Positions 28,764-38,506 are shown, counted from the stretch's first letter. The stretch is DNA of 64,000 nucleotides from Prorocentrum cordatum (GCA_963575745.1 CAUYUJ010000344.1:1-64000), one strand, 5' to 3'. Notes: generated by a model from the letters alone, not told the origin. Made by a program: numbers and translations.

Positions 28764-31437
28764 AGAGAGAGAGGGAGAAGTTGAAATGGAACACCCTGGC
28801 GTGTGGGATTGATCAAAACTTAAAATGTTAGTCTACACTCCTGTTGCCAAAACGCCGTCTTCTAGAAGAAGGTAGCGGGGCAGCATCAGTAAGCATGTCT
28901 TCCCTTCCACTCGCCAATATCGTAATGCCTAAAGGGCAAGAGGCCAGAAGCATTCGATTCCGCTCCTCTGGGGTATCAGCAAGAGCGTAAGTACCCCATC
29001 CCGACTTCGCTGTACACCTACGAGCAGATGTCCAGAAACTGTCGGGAAGCATGGTGCCACCTCGGGCACTCAGCACAGACATGGCGGAACGATGAGGTGG
29101 TTGCACCGCAGTGTTTGCATGCGAGCCCGGTTCGTCTCCGAGTCTCGCTGGTGACTGCACCAGAGCGAAAGATCGAGAGAAGCGTCTTGTCGGTGTCGCT
29201 GAGTGTACCCACCCAACGCGTATAGGCCTTGGCCGAGCAGATCTCGACGTCGACGTCGGAGATTTCCTCTGCGTCGTGCCGCGTAGGAACCACTGCTTGT
29301 AGGAAACGGATGCGTGCGATAACTCGCAGGACGTGCAGAGCACCGGAGGACCCCGACCAGAAGCGCCAGTAGTCGTCCACGTGCTCCTCCACCGCTTTCA
29401 GCACACGGTGATCGTCGGTGGGATTGACCTCCAATCGAGCTCCTTGCGTAGGAGGGAAACGTCGGTAGGTGAGACCCAACGCAGTTGCATGAGTGGCGAT
29501 AGAATGCTCCAAAATCACAGACCATTTCAGCTTAGGATCTACAATGCTCTTGAAAGCGAATATAGCAGCAGAATGCACTGGATGAAGTAATATATTTTGG
29601 GCCCACACCCTCCCATGGTATCACCAGGTGCAACCAGTGTGCCAGACGGCTCGCGCCAGGGTCCTTGCGTACTTGATGGGCGGCGGGATGACCAGTGGGC
29701 TCGCCCAGAGCCACAAAGGACGGATGTAGGCGAAGGCGAGCTTGAGGCGAACCTGGTTGCTGCCGGGGATGGAGGCCAGCACGGCGATGGAGGTCTCCAG
29801 CTTTGCCCACCCTTGGCGTGGAATGATGCCGAAGCTGGAGTCGGTCGGTGTTGCGAGCACTCCGAGGTGCTCGATGCGTCGTGGAACGACGTCTTGGTCG
29901 GACCAGTGTTGTCGTTTGCCGATGTTTTCCACAAAGCCCACTCGTCGGTCGAAGCTCTGAGTATCTGCAATGTCGGTGGCCAGCGCGCCCGGCGAGGTGG
30001 AGACAATCGCGCGATTGTCCATGAAGGCGTGGCCAGAGGATAGGGGCTGCCAAGGGGCGAGGCAAGCCACCATCGTGGCTGGGCCATGGCGTCCCCTTGC
30101 GGGAGGCCCCGCTGTGGGTGGATCGGTGGCGCCGTCATGCCCATGAGGGAGCAGTGGCGGGGGCCCGACCACGCAGCGCGGCAGGTGTAGACCACGAGGT
30201 CTGGCAGGCCGCCCTGGATGAGGCTTTCTTGGGCTAGCTCGTGACCGATGTTGTCGAAGGACCGTGACAGGTCCATTTCCACTCCGTCGGAAGAGTCTGC
30301 GCAGTCGGATAGCCAGGCGGCTATGGCGTGGGTGACGCTGGCACCAGAGCGGTTGGCGTGCTGATTGTCTGGCGGCTCAGGCACGGCCTGGGACAGGGAC
30401 CTGAGCCAGACTCTGAGGAGTACCGAGCCGACCGAGATCGGCCGGGTGTCGCTTTCCCCCTTGGGCACCCCTGCTACCCTCAAGGGGAAGACCCTGGAGA
30501 GGAGGTCGGGCGGGAGGTGGCCCTTGGCTTGGACAGCTGCTGTGGACGTGGCAGTCCAGAGGTCGAACAGCTCGCGGACGATGGCCGGGAACCAGTGGGC
30601 CAGAGCGCGGAGCTCCTTACAGGTCCAGCCGTCAAGCCCAGGGCAACCCTTGGAGCGTTGGATGGCTTCACGGAAATGGTCCCAGGAGGGTGTCCAGTCG
30701 GAGGCCTTGTCGGATTTCGGGAAGACGGTGTCCGCGGCATAGGTCTTCCAGTGTTGGTGGTGCGCGTCGCCGTCGTAGTTGTCGGGGCACCATTGGTCAT
30801 GCCATTGCTGGCGCATGTCGTGGACGTTCATGGCGGGCGTCGGCGGCGTGGCCTTGAACATGGGAATCGTATAGGACCAGAATTCGCTGCTCCAAGTGGC
30901 GAATCTCTGTCGCCATTGGCGGTTAGCCCCGTCCTGGAGACGGGCTTGCTCCGCCGAGGTCGCCTGGGAGATCCAGTGTAGGGCGTCGGAGTAGCATGGG
31001 ATGCCGCAGGCTTGCACGTTGAGGATGCCGTCGAGGGCCGCTTGGGCTACCGAACGGTGGTGCCTCAGCGTGAGGTAGTCGTCGCTTCGGCCTCCCTGGC
31101 GCAGGTGTTCTGCGAGAGCCCTGTGGAGGCGTAGCAGGCGACGGAGGGCTATCGACTGGTCCAGTCGGTGTGCCGGTGAGTGCGAGGTGCGTCGAGTCGT
31201 GGGCTTGGAGCCCTTGGGCCGTTCGGCCAGTTGGTCGAGCTGCCTGCAGCCACGGTCGATTGCCACTAGCATCGCCTGTTCGGCGCGTAGGTGCCAGTAG
31301 TCCCATCGGTCCGTGAGCGGCGGGTTGCTGTCGTCGCCGTCAGAAATCAGGGGAGGACCAAATTCCAAATCAACCAGTTCCTGCATAAGAGCTCTCTCTT
31401 CGGGAGGTGCGTCGCGGGCTGGGACGTAGGTAGCGGT
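28764..31437 (-). mobile_element. 5'-truncated LINE inserted in FB1
   Basis: A 2.67-kb minus-strand insertion between perfect 15-bp direct repeats. The 3' end (left) is a short AG/CT simple repeat (28764-28772) rather than an A tail. The 5' end is truncated inside ORF2, before the RT, as expected from incomplete reverse transcription. It differs in sequence from the LINE at 15258-21687: its RT has MDLSRSFDN and RGLPQGD boxes. Confidence 0.9.
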
Positions 31438-31500
31438 GATTTCCCTAGTACGTTTTGACGATTCTTGAACATGTTTGACTGCTTTTGACTTTTCGTTCAA
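29018..31500 (-). pseudogene. LINE-2 ORF2 fragment: reverse transcriptase and C-terminal zinc region
   Basis: The main frame runs 31500 to 29539. Its first 20 or so codons (KAVKHVQESSKR) come from FB1 and are not LINE. RT motifs are RSKGCPGLDGWTCKELRAL (motif 1), VPKGESDTRPISVGSVLLR (motif 2), GVEMDLSRSFDNIGHEL (motif A, catalytic Asp near 30247-30278) and HPQRGLPQGDAMAQ (motif B). A frameshift near 30090-30110 then moves the protein to the 30172-29621 frame, with GHAFMDNRAIVS as motif C, in which the second Asp of FxDD is Asn. A third frame (29608-29018) has the C-terminal Cys/His motif CKHCGATTSSFRHVCAECP. The endonuclease is missing because of 5' truncation. Not functional. Confidence 0.85.
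31438..31452 (+). repeat. Target-site duplication of LINE-2 (5' side)
   Basis: GATTTCCCTAGTACG, identical to 28749-28763. Confidence 0.9.
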
Positions 31501-31675
31501 AATCTACCTGTAGGAGGACATGCCCGACTTAACGCTGGCTCTCAAGGACGAGAAGCGGGATCGATACCTCGCCCTCTTCTCAGAGAACCTCCTCGGAGAA
31601 ACGAAGAAGCGGGGGAGGGAACTCCTCCCAGCCCAGGATCGGGCGTTCCCAGAAGTGCCCGAAGTGCCCCTGGCC

Positions 31676-31830
31676 TTAGGTCGGGCATGTCCTCCTACGG
31701 GCGGATCGTGGGAGACAGGTGACAAACTAGCCCAAGACTACTCAAACAGATTCAAACATAGTCTCAAAATCATCCCCACAGACTATGTATTGACCATTCT
31801 TGAATGTGTGTGTGTCTGGGTGGGGCAACT
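31676..31830. repeat. Foldback element FB1, copy c (right end decayed)
   Basis: Left end TTAGGTCGGGCATGTCCTCC then TACGGGCGGAT; interior CATAGTC and CAGACTATG. The right inverted end is replaced by a short GT-rich stretch. Confidence 0.7.
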
Positions 31831-31857
31831 CTTTAGAGAGCCCCCGCGTCAACAGTG

Positions 31858-31976
31858 ATCGGCGCCGACACTCGGCTCGTCAACGACGATCGGCACCGAC
31901 ACTCGGCACCGACACTCGGCACCGACACTCGGCACCGACTCTCGGCGCCGACACTCGGCACCGACACTACGCACGC
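31858..31976 (+). repeat. 13-bp minisatellite, unit CGGCACCGACACT
   Basis: About nine tandem or near-tandem units of CGGCACCGACACT, with CGGCGCCGACACT variants and two diverged CGTCAACGACGAT-like insertions. Confidence 0.8.
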
Positions 31977-32047
31977 GCACCCACCAGAGTGCAATCTCCC
32001 CCGAAGGGAATCCTAAAGAGAGAGGCGATCTCTGCCACCCTGACGCA

Positions 32048-32275
32048 CACAAAATATTCCTCCTCTGTAGAGGGACATGCCCGGCTTCACCCGTGGCCCG
32101 ACGTGTTCACCTCGAAATTCAATCCGTCTTGTGGCCCACCTCTTGCAGACTCAAACCTCAAAAAAGCAATCGACGCGGCACTTCAGACTCCACCCCTAGC
32201 CCTCCACCCAAAGAGAAAATGCTCGGACTATCCTTGAATATTCCTCCTGTCGGGGGACGTGCCCGACTCCATCCG
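32048..32275. repeat. Two solitary FB1 right ends
   Basis: Around 32052-32092 (ATTCCTCCTCTGTAGAGGGA then CATGCCCGGCTT) and 32232-32272 (TTGAATATTCCTCCTGTCGG then GGGACGTGCCCGACT). Each has only the right FB1 end, without a matching left end. Confidence 0.65.
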
Positions 32276-32455
32276 TGGCCGGGCCGGCTCCCACGGGGTG
32301 CACAGGAGCATCCCAGGGTGCACAGGAGCATCCCAGGGTGCACAGGAGCATTCCACAAGCACGATGGATGGACATTGGGGCACCCTCCCCGAGCCGACCT
32401 CGACCTCGTACCCCGGTCCGACTGTACCCTGACTGACATCCCCGCTACGTGAAAC
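32276..32455. repeat. Dispersed repeat FB10, copy b, with a 20-bp triplication
   Basis: Contains three tandem copies of TGCACAGGAGCATCCCAGGG-like units at 32297-32356, then CAAGCACGA, GGGCACCCTCCCCGAGCCGA and CCGGTCCGACTGTACC as in other FB10 copies. Confidence 0.7.
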
Positions 32456-32459
32456 AGAT

Positions 32460-32705
32460 CAAGTGAACGTGCATCTTATTCGGCGTGTCGACATCGGGCG
32501 GAAGGGGGGGTGAGGGGGGGGGTCTGGCTCCAGACCTCTGCCTAATGCGACCGTGTGGCACCGTGCGTCCTCTCGGGAAGGCTCCAGCTGCTTGAAATGG
32601 GCGCCAAAAACAGCCAAGATAGACTCCACGGGGGGGGAGGGGAGGTGGGGGGGTGCGCGGTCCCGCGCCGATCAGCAAAACAATCAACAAATAACACTAA
32701 ATGGC
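32460..32705. repeat. Dispersed repeat FB9, copy c
   Basis: Same blocks as copy b: CATCTTATTCGGCG, TCTGGCTCCAGACCTCTGCC, GCGCCAAAAAC.GCCAAGAT and GCGCCGATCAGCAAAACAAT. Confidence 0.72.
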
Positions 32706-33083
32706 GGCGCGTCCGGCTCCGCACGCTATGGGGGAGGGGGTCCAGCGCCGCGCGGAAAAAATCGTCTTACAGACTGCCGACAGCTTTCAGTTCCTTTTCA
32801 CCCAGAGGACATACTTGAATTGGTGTTGAACGCGACGAGGCATGTTCCACCGTGTTCCACTTCACATGTTTGAGGTCTTCGGCGTTCGGCGAGCCACAAC
32901 GGAAAAAGAAGCAGCAGCCCAAAACAGAACAAGACATCAGCAGCCCGCCGAGCCCGTTCCGGCTCTCGGCCAACCAACGCGGCAAAAACAGTTGACCCCA
33001 AAGCCGAACACATCACAAAAAGTCGAACTTGAAAACATTAGACAGCGCCCCCAGGGCTTCGAACATGCCCAGATGTCCTAGAC
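32706..33083. other. Unassigned region
   Basis: Mixed sequence with no recognised gene or repeat; a short frame at 32842-33081 has no recognised domain. Confidence 0.4.
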
Positions 33084-33220
33084 TTAGGTCGGCCATGCGC
33101 TCCTACAGGCGGATTTGGAACGAAAAATAAACCATGGTCAGAACATGTTCAAACATAGTCGAACAAAAAACAAGAAATCGCCCCCTGACTATTTTTGACT
33201 ATTGTTGATCTACCTCCCGC
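33084..33220. repeat. Foldback element FB1, copy d
   Basis: CTTAGGTCGGCCATGCGCTC then CTACAGGCGGATTTGG at left; interior CATAGTCGAAC and CTGACTATTTTTGAC; the right end decays at CTACCTCCCGCGGACGG. Confidence 0.72.
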
Positions 33221-33308
33221 GGACGGACGGCGTCACGCGGTCCGTCCGCGGGAAGGGGTGAAGGTGGGGCTCGTCCCTCATCCTCGTCGTCGTTCTCCTC
33301 GCTCTGCG

Positions 33309-33372
33309 CGCTCCTCCTCCTCCTCCTCCTCCTCCTCCTCCTCCTCCTCCTCCTCCTCCTCCTCCTCCTCCT
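33309..33372 (+). repeat. (CTC)n microsatellite
   Basis: About 21 uninterrupted CTC units. Confidence 0.95.
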
Positions 33373-33726
33373 GTACAGGCACTTGCCCGTTTCAAGCCTA
33401 GACCTGCGTGGGCGCCCCGAGGAGGAGCCGCGCGGAGCGGCGGCTCTGACCGGCCGCCGCTGGCCCCCCCCCCCGAGGACGCCGGGCGCGGAGGCCGGGG
33501 GCCGCAGGAGCAGCCACCCGCCCCCCGGAGCGGCGGCACGCAGAGAGCGGCACTGGGCAGCGTTTCGACGTTGGACGGAAGGGGGGGGGGGATTATAGAA
33601 GGTACCCATACCGCTGCCATTCCCTGGCTCTCCCCTTCTTGGGCCTCCTGGGAGGCCCTCGTCGCCATCGCTGGATCCGCCTCGAAATCCTGGTCAGAAC
33701 ACACCCCAGGAGACGTCGGGGGGGTA

Positions 33727-33960
33727 GTGAACGTTTTCTTACTTGGCGTTTCGACGGTGGGCGAAAGGAGGGGGGAGGGGGGGGTGTCTGGCTCCGCTCC
33801 GGACCACTGCTCAGTGCGACTGTTTGCAAGAGTGTGGTCATTATGGGGGAGACTCCACCCGATCGAGGCGGGCGCCAAGAAACAGTCAAGAACTACTCCA
33901 TGGGGGGGAAGGGGGGGCCCGCGCCGATCGGCAAAATAATGAGTAACAAAAACGATCACG
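33727..33960. repeat. Dispersed repeat FB9, copy d
   Basis: GTGAACGTTTTCTTACTTGG at left; the right end GCGCCGATCGGCAAAATAAT then GAGTAACAAAAACGATCAC reads back as GTGATCGTTTTTGTTACTC, so this copy shows the clearest terminal inversion of the family. Confidence 0.75.
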
Positions 33961-33965
33961 AGCCC

Positions 33966-34128
33966 TGGGACACACACATAGATAGACACAAATCCCATGA
34001 TTCCCCTGATCTTTCCATATTTCATAGGTGGGGGTCGTCATCCCTTCCCCCCCACGTCCCACGTTTTCCCATACTCTCCTGGGGGGAGCGACGATTGATC
34101 GTGTCTGTGTATTTTTCTCCCCTCCTGA
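33966..34128 (+). repeat. Dispersed repeat FB6, copy b
   Basis: GGGACACACACATAGATAGA at left, CCCCCCACGTCCCACGTTTT inside, TGTGTCTGTGTATTTTTCTC at right. Confidence 0.75.
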
Positions 34129-34137
34129 AAACCATAG

Positions 34138-34283
34138 TGCGCGGACTAAGGGACCGCAAGGTGGCCAAATCCAAGCACGCGAGCAGTCACTGTCGCATCG
34201 CGCTCGGGAATCGGGGGGACCCGTTTGAGCCCGCATCCAAAGGTCATTCCGGCGAAGGGTCTCTCTTACGTTTAGTCGACCGA
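34138..34283. repeat. Foldback element FB3, partial copy
   Basis: Carries the interior and right end (CTGTCGCATCGC, GAGCCCGCATCCAAAGGTCA, CTCTTACGTTTAGTCGA) but lacks the left CTACACGCAAGAGTGACC end. Confidence 0.65.
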
Positions 34284-34344
34284 AGAGGTTCGGAGAGGGA
34301 AAGGCCGGGCCTAGGACCTAGGGCAGAAAGGCATCCTTCAAAAA

Positions 34345-34485
34345 CACGAGACCCTCCGCCAGCCAAACTAAAGAACACTCGAGGGTGCTCTCTCCCAGGA
34401 TGCACATGAACATCCAACAAGCACGAACAACGACACACTCCCCGAACCGACCGCGATCTTATACCTCGGTTCGGCCGTAGTGCAA
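34345..34485. repeat. Dispersed repeat FB10, copy c
   Basis: ACGAGACCCTCCGCC, CCAGGATGCACATGAACATC, CAAGCACGAACAACG, CTCCCCGAACCGACC and CCTCGGTTCGGCC blocks, as in 63015-63148. Confidence 0.65.
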
Positions 34486-34779
34486 TCTGCGCCAGCGCCC
34501 CACCTAAGACGAAGCCAGGACGAAGGCAACCACGGGCGAGGATATAATCCAGCATCGGTGCGATCCGGCGGCTCTGGAGGATGTGCCGGGCGTCGCGGCC
34601 TTCTCAGAGGCGTTCAGGAACGCTCTGATAGCGCTCCCGAAACGCTCGGGAACGGATGTATCCTCGTCCTAGCCCCGTCCGACCACCCCCTGCCCTCCCA
34701 CCTGGGAAGTCAATGTTTCATCCCCTTGCGATCACGGGCGCGACCCGGGGGCGGGGGGGGGGAAAAGGGGCCGGTCGGC

Positions 34780-34935
34780 CAGTCGCGTCGCGATTCGCGA
34801 ATCGCAATCTGGTGGGCAAAAGGGGCTCGTCGCGATTCGCGAATCGCGAATTCGCGAATCGCGAATCGCGGGGGGGGAAAAGGGGCTGGTCGCCGTCTGG
34901 GAATGTGTCGGAATCGCAAGTTCCTAGACGGCACG
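34780..34935. repeat. Palindromic TTCGCGAA cluster between G8-A4 motifs
   Basis: CGCGATTCGCGAATCGCGAA and overlapping palindromes fill 34795-34868. The cluster lies between repeated GGGGGAAAAGGGGC(C/T)GGTCG motifs at about 34752 and 34870, with a related CAAAAGGGGCTCGTCG at about 34817. No gene. Confidence 0.7.
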
Positions 34936-35481
34936 GGCGGTACCGCGAATCGCAGGCACACGGGCTCCACCTGCTCCCGCCTCCCTCCCTCCCCCTCCCC
35001 TCTTCCGCCCTACAGGGGATATGTCGACCTATCCCAGGCTGTGGACCAAAAATGTGGGGTCCAACCCTGGGATACGCGACGGGGGGGGCATCTATCCTCG
35101 ATAGGGGTTCGTCCGACTAACCCCCTTGGGGTGTATCCCCAAGTTTCCCCCCTTTTCTGAGCCTTCTCACGTTTCGTCGAGAAAAGCCGGAGGTTGGGGG
35201 AGACAAATCGCCTGCGAGCCCTCCCTCCCTGGAGGGAGACGGAGAAGCGAGGAGGAACAGCAGCAAGATCTCCCCCCCTCCGCATGCCCTCCATCCCCCC
35301 CTGTGGGCGCCAGAACTGGGTACGGAAAAACGGTTACCATGCCCAACAACACGTGTTGCCCAAAACCGACAAGGGCCGCTGTTGGGCAGGTAGCTTCTTG
35401 TCTTCCATGAAGAACGTCCGCGGCGGCGCGGACAGCGAAGCCCGTTCAAAATGAACAGGAAATGCTGTTGGGCATCGTACC
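34936..35481. other. Unassigned region
   Basis: Mixed GC-rich sequence with short poly-purine and poly-pyrimidine runs. No recognised gene or repeat family. Confidence 0.4.
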
Positions 35482-35672
35482 CAGAGATCCGGTGCCGTGA
35501 TTTGTTCCATACGCGGTCCCCAGAAGTCTCGACCCATTTCCCAGAACCGGCTTCTCATCATGAGCCCTTTTTTGACGGTCCTGGGGCCCGGCGGGGGCCC
35601 CTCGGAGGCCGAAACTTGCGAAAAAACTGCGTCTGGATTCTTGTCAACACGTTGGATCTCGGGGTGCCCATT
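35482..35672. repeat. Foldback element FB8, copy b
   Basis: Left ACCCAGAGATCCGGTGCCGT, right ACACGTTGGATCTCGGGGT; CCAGAGATCC is mirrored by GGATCTCGG. Interior CCCAGAACCGGCTT, TTTTTTGACGGTCCTGGGGC and GGAGGCCGAAA match other copies. Confidence 0.8.
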
Positions 35673-35724
35673 ACTTCCCTCCTCGTTCCGATCGTCCCGA
35701 CCCCCCGCCCTCCGCCCCCCGCTC

Positions 35725-35905
35725 TCGAGGCTGGCCAATACGGGGGCGTCCAAAGAGGGGGGGGCGCAAATCATGGCCGTCGGCACGTGCGCGGCCCAGG
35801 GCGGGCCAGGGACGTAACAAAGTAAGAAGAGGCGCCATGAAATCTGAGGAAATATCTTGGCCCACGCCATGATATCCCCCCCTATAGTCATCACCCCCCT
35901 CTTGG
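35725..35905. repeat. Repeat FB4, copy b
   Basis: GGGCGTCCAAAGAGGGGGGG, GCAAATCATGGCCGTCGGCA, AGAAGAGGCGCCATGAAATC, and a right end CATCACCCCCCTCTTGGCAA inverted relative to the left. Confidence 0.78.
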
Positions 35906-35924
35906 CAAGTTTGGCGGTGGTGAT

Positions 35925-35935
35925 GATGAGGATGC

Positions 35936-35970
<35 letters not shown>

Positions 35971-36015
35971 CTGATGCTGATACTGATAATGATTGTGATG
36001 ATGATGGAAATGATG
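35925..36015 (+). repeat. (GAT)n microsatellite at the 3' side of LINE-3
   Basis: A GATGAT tract with CTGATG interruptions adjoining the 3' end of the minus-strand LINE remnant; it may be the element's tail (CAT/ATC on the LINE strand) or its target. Confidence 0.8.
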
Positions 36016-36065
36016 ATGCCGGTAACGCGGAAACCGGTCCAAACTGCGGCCGGCAATGCGCTGCT

Positions 36066-37424
36066 CTACAAAGACGGTGCTAGCCGCCCGGCGGGAACGT
36101 CCGACACATGATGGAGACAGGGGAGAGAACGATGAATGGCGCGGCCGGCTCTTTGGAGAAATCGCAGAGCAGCGTCGGCAACAAGCCGAAGAAGATCGCC
36201 CAGTCGCTGATCGTGCGGAGGCATTCCACGAGTGAGGGCAATGACTTCATGAAGGTGACAGTGCTTGACTTTGTGATAGACCTCGAAAGCCAAAAACGTC
36301 GGGGTGAAGTCGTCGACCGACGATGCTGTCAGGCCCAATCGGGCCAGCCGGTCGCAGGGCAGGGGTTGGTTAGAAACATCGTACACCAACCGCCAAACCT
36401 TCGGGCATATCACATAATAAGGCAAATGATCACAAGCCTGGCAGCCGCACAGGCATGAATGCGTCAACTCCTCGTGCATCCTTGCGCTCGTGGCCCATCC
36501 TCCCACCCACGTTTTGACCACCCCGGACACGACCCCTTTGGGGGTTCTCTTGAGGAGCGCGAACACCGAGTTGTAGTCCACCGCCTCCACGGCCCAGCGC
36601 ATCCCCGGCGCATCAACGGGAAGTGCTTGATCAGCCGCGCCACGAGAAAGTCTTGGAAGGCGTTGCCAATGATGTCGCGCTTGATGGAGTCGAACGCACG
36701 CTTCTGGTAGCGTGGCTTGGGCGCCGCTGTCCGGGAAATGGGGTGCAATAGTTCCGCGAGTGACTGTCCCGCCGCGCGGGCGGCAGCGTGCAAGGCGTCC
36801 TGGAGCTTGGCGCCGCACTCGAGGGGCAGTCCACCGGCGATACGGCCAAGAGTCCAGCAGATCGCAGGCGAGAGCCAGTGGTCGGACCACGGCGGCAGAC
36901 TGCTGCGTCCATCCGCGGGCGATGTGCGCATGGCGGAGTGGATGATGAAGCCCAGGGGCGTGCTCCAGTCGTGCGTGGCGACAGCAGATCGCACGAGCGC
37001 GGCGAAGCACGAAATCGTCGCTGACGTGACCTCCAGCACGCCGATGGTGCTGGCCGACGCCGCGGCCTTCGCCGTAATGGGATTCGGAGGAAGATGCCAC
37101 ATCCTGTTAGCCAGCGCGGTCTCATGGCCCAGCATGCGGGCGGGCGGGGTGCAGAACTGCGCGACGTAGCCCAAGACGGGGATGGCTCGAGTGTTGTAGC
37201 TGTGGATCGTAAGCGTTGTGTTGGCGCGCCCGTCGGCGATTGTGTTGGCTCGCGAGAGCCACTTCTTGATGGAGGCCCTCCCCACAGCTCGCGGTCGGCA
37301 TTGGGCCCCATTTGAAAACCCAGGTAGGGGGCGACCGCGCGGACGTCGAAGTCCTTCCACTGCGGAACGGCGATCTCGAGCAACTGCTTGACAGTGATGG
37401 CAACGTCCGGCGAAAAAGAGACAT
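36066..37424 (-). pseudogene. LINE-3 remnant: region downstream of the RT core
   Basis: Frames from about 37424 down to 36066 carry the part of a LINE ORF2 that follows the RT palm. The first has VKQLLEIAVPQWKDFDVRAV and APYLGFQMGP, the usual YLGF..GP thumb motif. A second frame has NTRAIPVLGYVAQFCTPP and RMWHLPPNPI, then RYQKRAFDSIKRDIIGNAFQ. The last has the C-terminal zinc-like motif CLCGCQACDHLPYYVICP and CHLHEVIALTRGMPP. The RT catalytic motifs and endonuclease are absent and several frameshifts are needed, so this is a truncated relic, distinct in sequence from the other two LINEs. Its 5' edge coincides with the insertion site of the retrocopy at 37441-38580. Confidence 0.75.
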
Positions 37425-37440
37425 TATGTTGTTGATGATG
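37425..37440 (+). repeat. Target-site duplication of retrocopy B (3' side)
   Basis: TATGTTGTTGATGATG, identical to 38581-38596. Confidence 0.8.
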
Positions 37441-37570
37441 ACGATCGTGCACTCTACTGCGCGAGTTCTGCACCGGATTAACAAGTATGCTACGCAGGCA
37501 CGCAACAGGTCGAAATTGACAGGCGAACGAGGAGGAGGAGGAGGAGGAAGAGGGCAAAGACAAAAAGAGA

Positions 37571-38506
37571 TCAAGTGAACAACTGGCACGACAGAGATTC
37601 AATTCGGGCCTCACTGGCACTCAGATCCTCGAGCAGTTTCTTCCGGACGCCAACTGCCCACTGCCTGGCCCCGTCTGCCCTCTCAGCATCATCTGGTAGC
37701 ACCTTCACCTGGCAGTCCAGTTGAGAAAGCAGATCCCGATTATGTTCGACAGCGCGCTGGGCGTCCAACAGGTCCTGCCTGAGGGCCGGAAGAAGAACGC
37801 GAGCACGATCGGCAGCACGAGCAGCAGGAGCATCAGGAAGGCGGGGCAGAATCTCAGGCAGACCTCGGGCAGGGGAGTTTGCCGAAGAAAAATAAGAAGA
37901 AGAGAGCCCGGCTGTGCGGCCTAGTGGATGTCCAGGCTCAGCGTCACGAGCGGCGCGAGCACCTTGGCGATGTTGTCGCCCAGGCGCACCAGTATCAGAA
38001 GCACCTGCACGAGCACCAACGCCAGCAGGCGCTTGCTGTCGAGGCTTCTTATAGGCAGGCTCCTTCAGGCCAGCAGCAGCCGCAGCCCAGGGGTCAGCCC
38101 CTCCAGGGCCATGCCAAGGATCAGGACGATCGCCAGAGCGAGGGCAGCGGCCACCACCTCCGCCATCGGGCGCATCACCACTACCGCCACCGACATCGTC
38201 ATCGTCGTCGTCACGGTGGGGACGCGGGCGAACACCATCCGAAATCCAGAACGACCCCTCGACCGCGCCACTCGAGTACTCATGCCCACGATCAACGACA
38301 ACTCTATCCGCGATCAGACCCTCCATGGTGTCCAAAGTGCCGAGAAGGAGCGCTTGGGCAACCGGGGTCAGGGCCGCACCATGGGGGTTGATAAGCACCT
38401 TTACCTTGCACTTCGCGGGGTCTAGCGCCGATCCGATGTGAAGAAACCCAGGCACGCCGGCAGAGATGTGCTGGCGTAGCCACCCGAGCCAGGCAGCGAC
38501 GACCAT
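37571..38506 (-). CDS. Unrecognised 311-residue protein of retrocopy B
   Basis: ATG 38506 is the first in-frame ATG after the SL relic, and the frame runs uninterrupted to TGA 37571-37573. The N-terminus (MVVAAWLGWLRQHISAGVPG) and the next 70 residues are mixed, with KCKVKVLINPHGAALTPVA and a short hydrophobic patch. A low-complexity centre follows (DDDDDDVGGG, then Ala/Gly/Pro-rich). The C-terminal 90 residues look like a coiled coil: LRQDLLDAQRAVEHNRDLLS, then GVRKKLLEDLSASEARIESL. I do not recognise a family. A LINE ORF1-like RNA-binding protein is one possibility because of the coiled-coil end. Codons are GC-rich with frequent GCT/CGT endings, unlike the flanking CAT repeats. As a retrocopy it may or may not be expressed. 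Confidence 0.5.
   Translation of the reverse strand: MVVAAWLGWLRQHISAGVPGFLHIGSALDPAKCKVKVLINPHGAALTPVAQALLLGTLDTMEGLIADRVVVDRGHEYSSGAVEGSFWISDGVRPRPHRDDDDDDVGGGSGDAPDGGGGGRCPRSGDRPDPWHGPGGADPWAAAAAGLKEPAYKKPRQQAPAGVGARAGASDTGAPGRQHRQGARAARDAEPGHPLGRTAGLSSSYFSSANSPARGLPEILPRLPDAPAARAADRARVLLPALRQDLLDAQRAVEHNRDLLSQLDCQVKVLPDDAERADGARQWAVGVRKKLLEDLSASEARIESLSCQLFT

Larger units (their letters stand above)
28688..31532. repeat. Foldback element FB1, copy b, split by a LINE insertion
   Basis: The left half (28688-28763) starts AGTCAGGCGTGTCCCTCTGC and carries AAAAATAGTCC. The right half (31453-31532) carries TTTGACTGCTTTTGAC and ends CCTGTAGGAGGACATGCC then CGACTTAA. Joined without the insertion and counting the duplicated 15 bp once, the two halves give about 156 bp, the normal size of FB1. 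Confidence 0.85.

Noticed and set aside
31453-31500. N-terminal residues of the LINE-2 frame as part of the LINE protein
   Set aside because: They are translated from the right half of FB1, outside the 15-bp target duplication.
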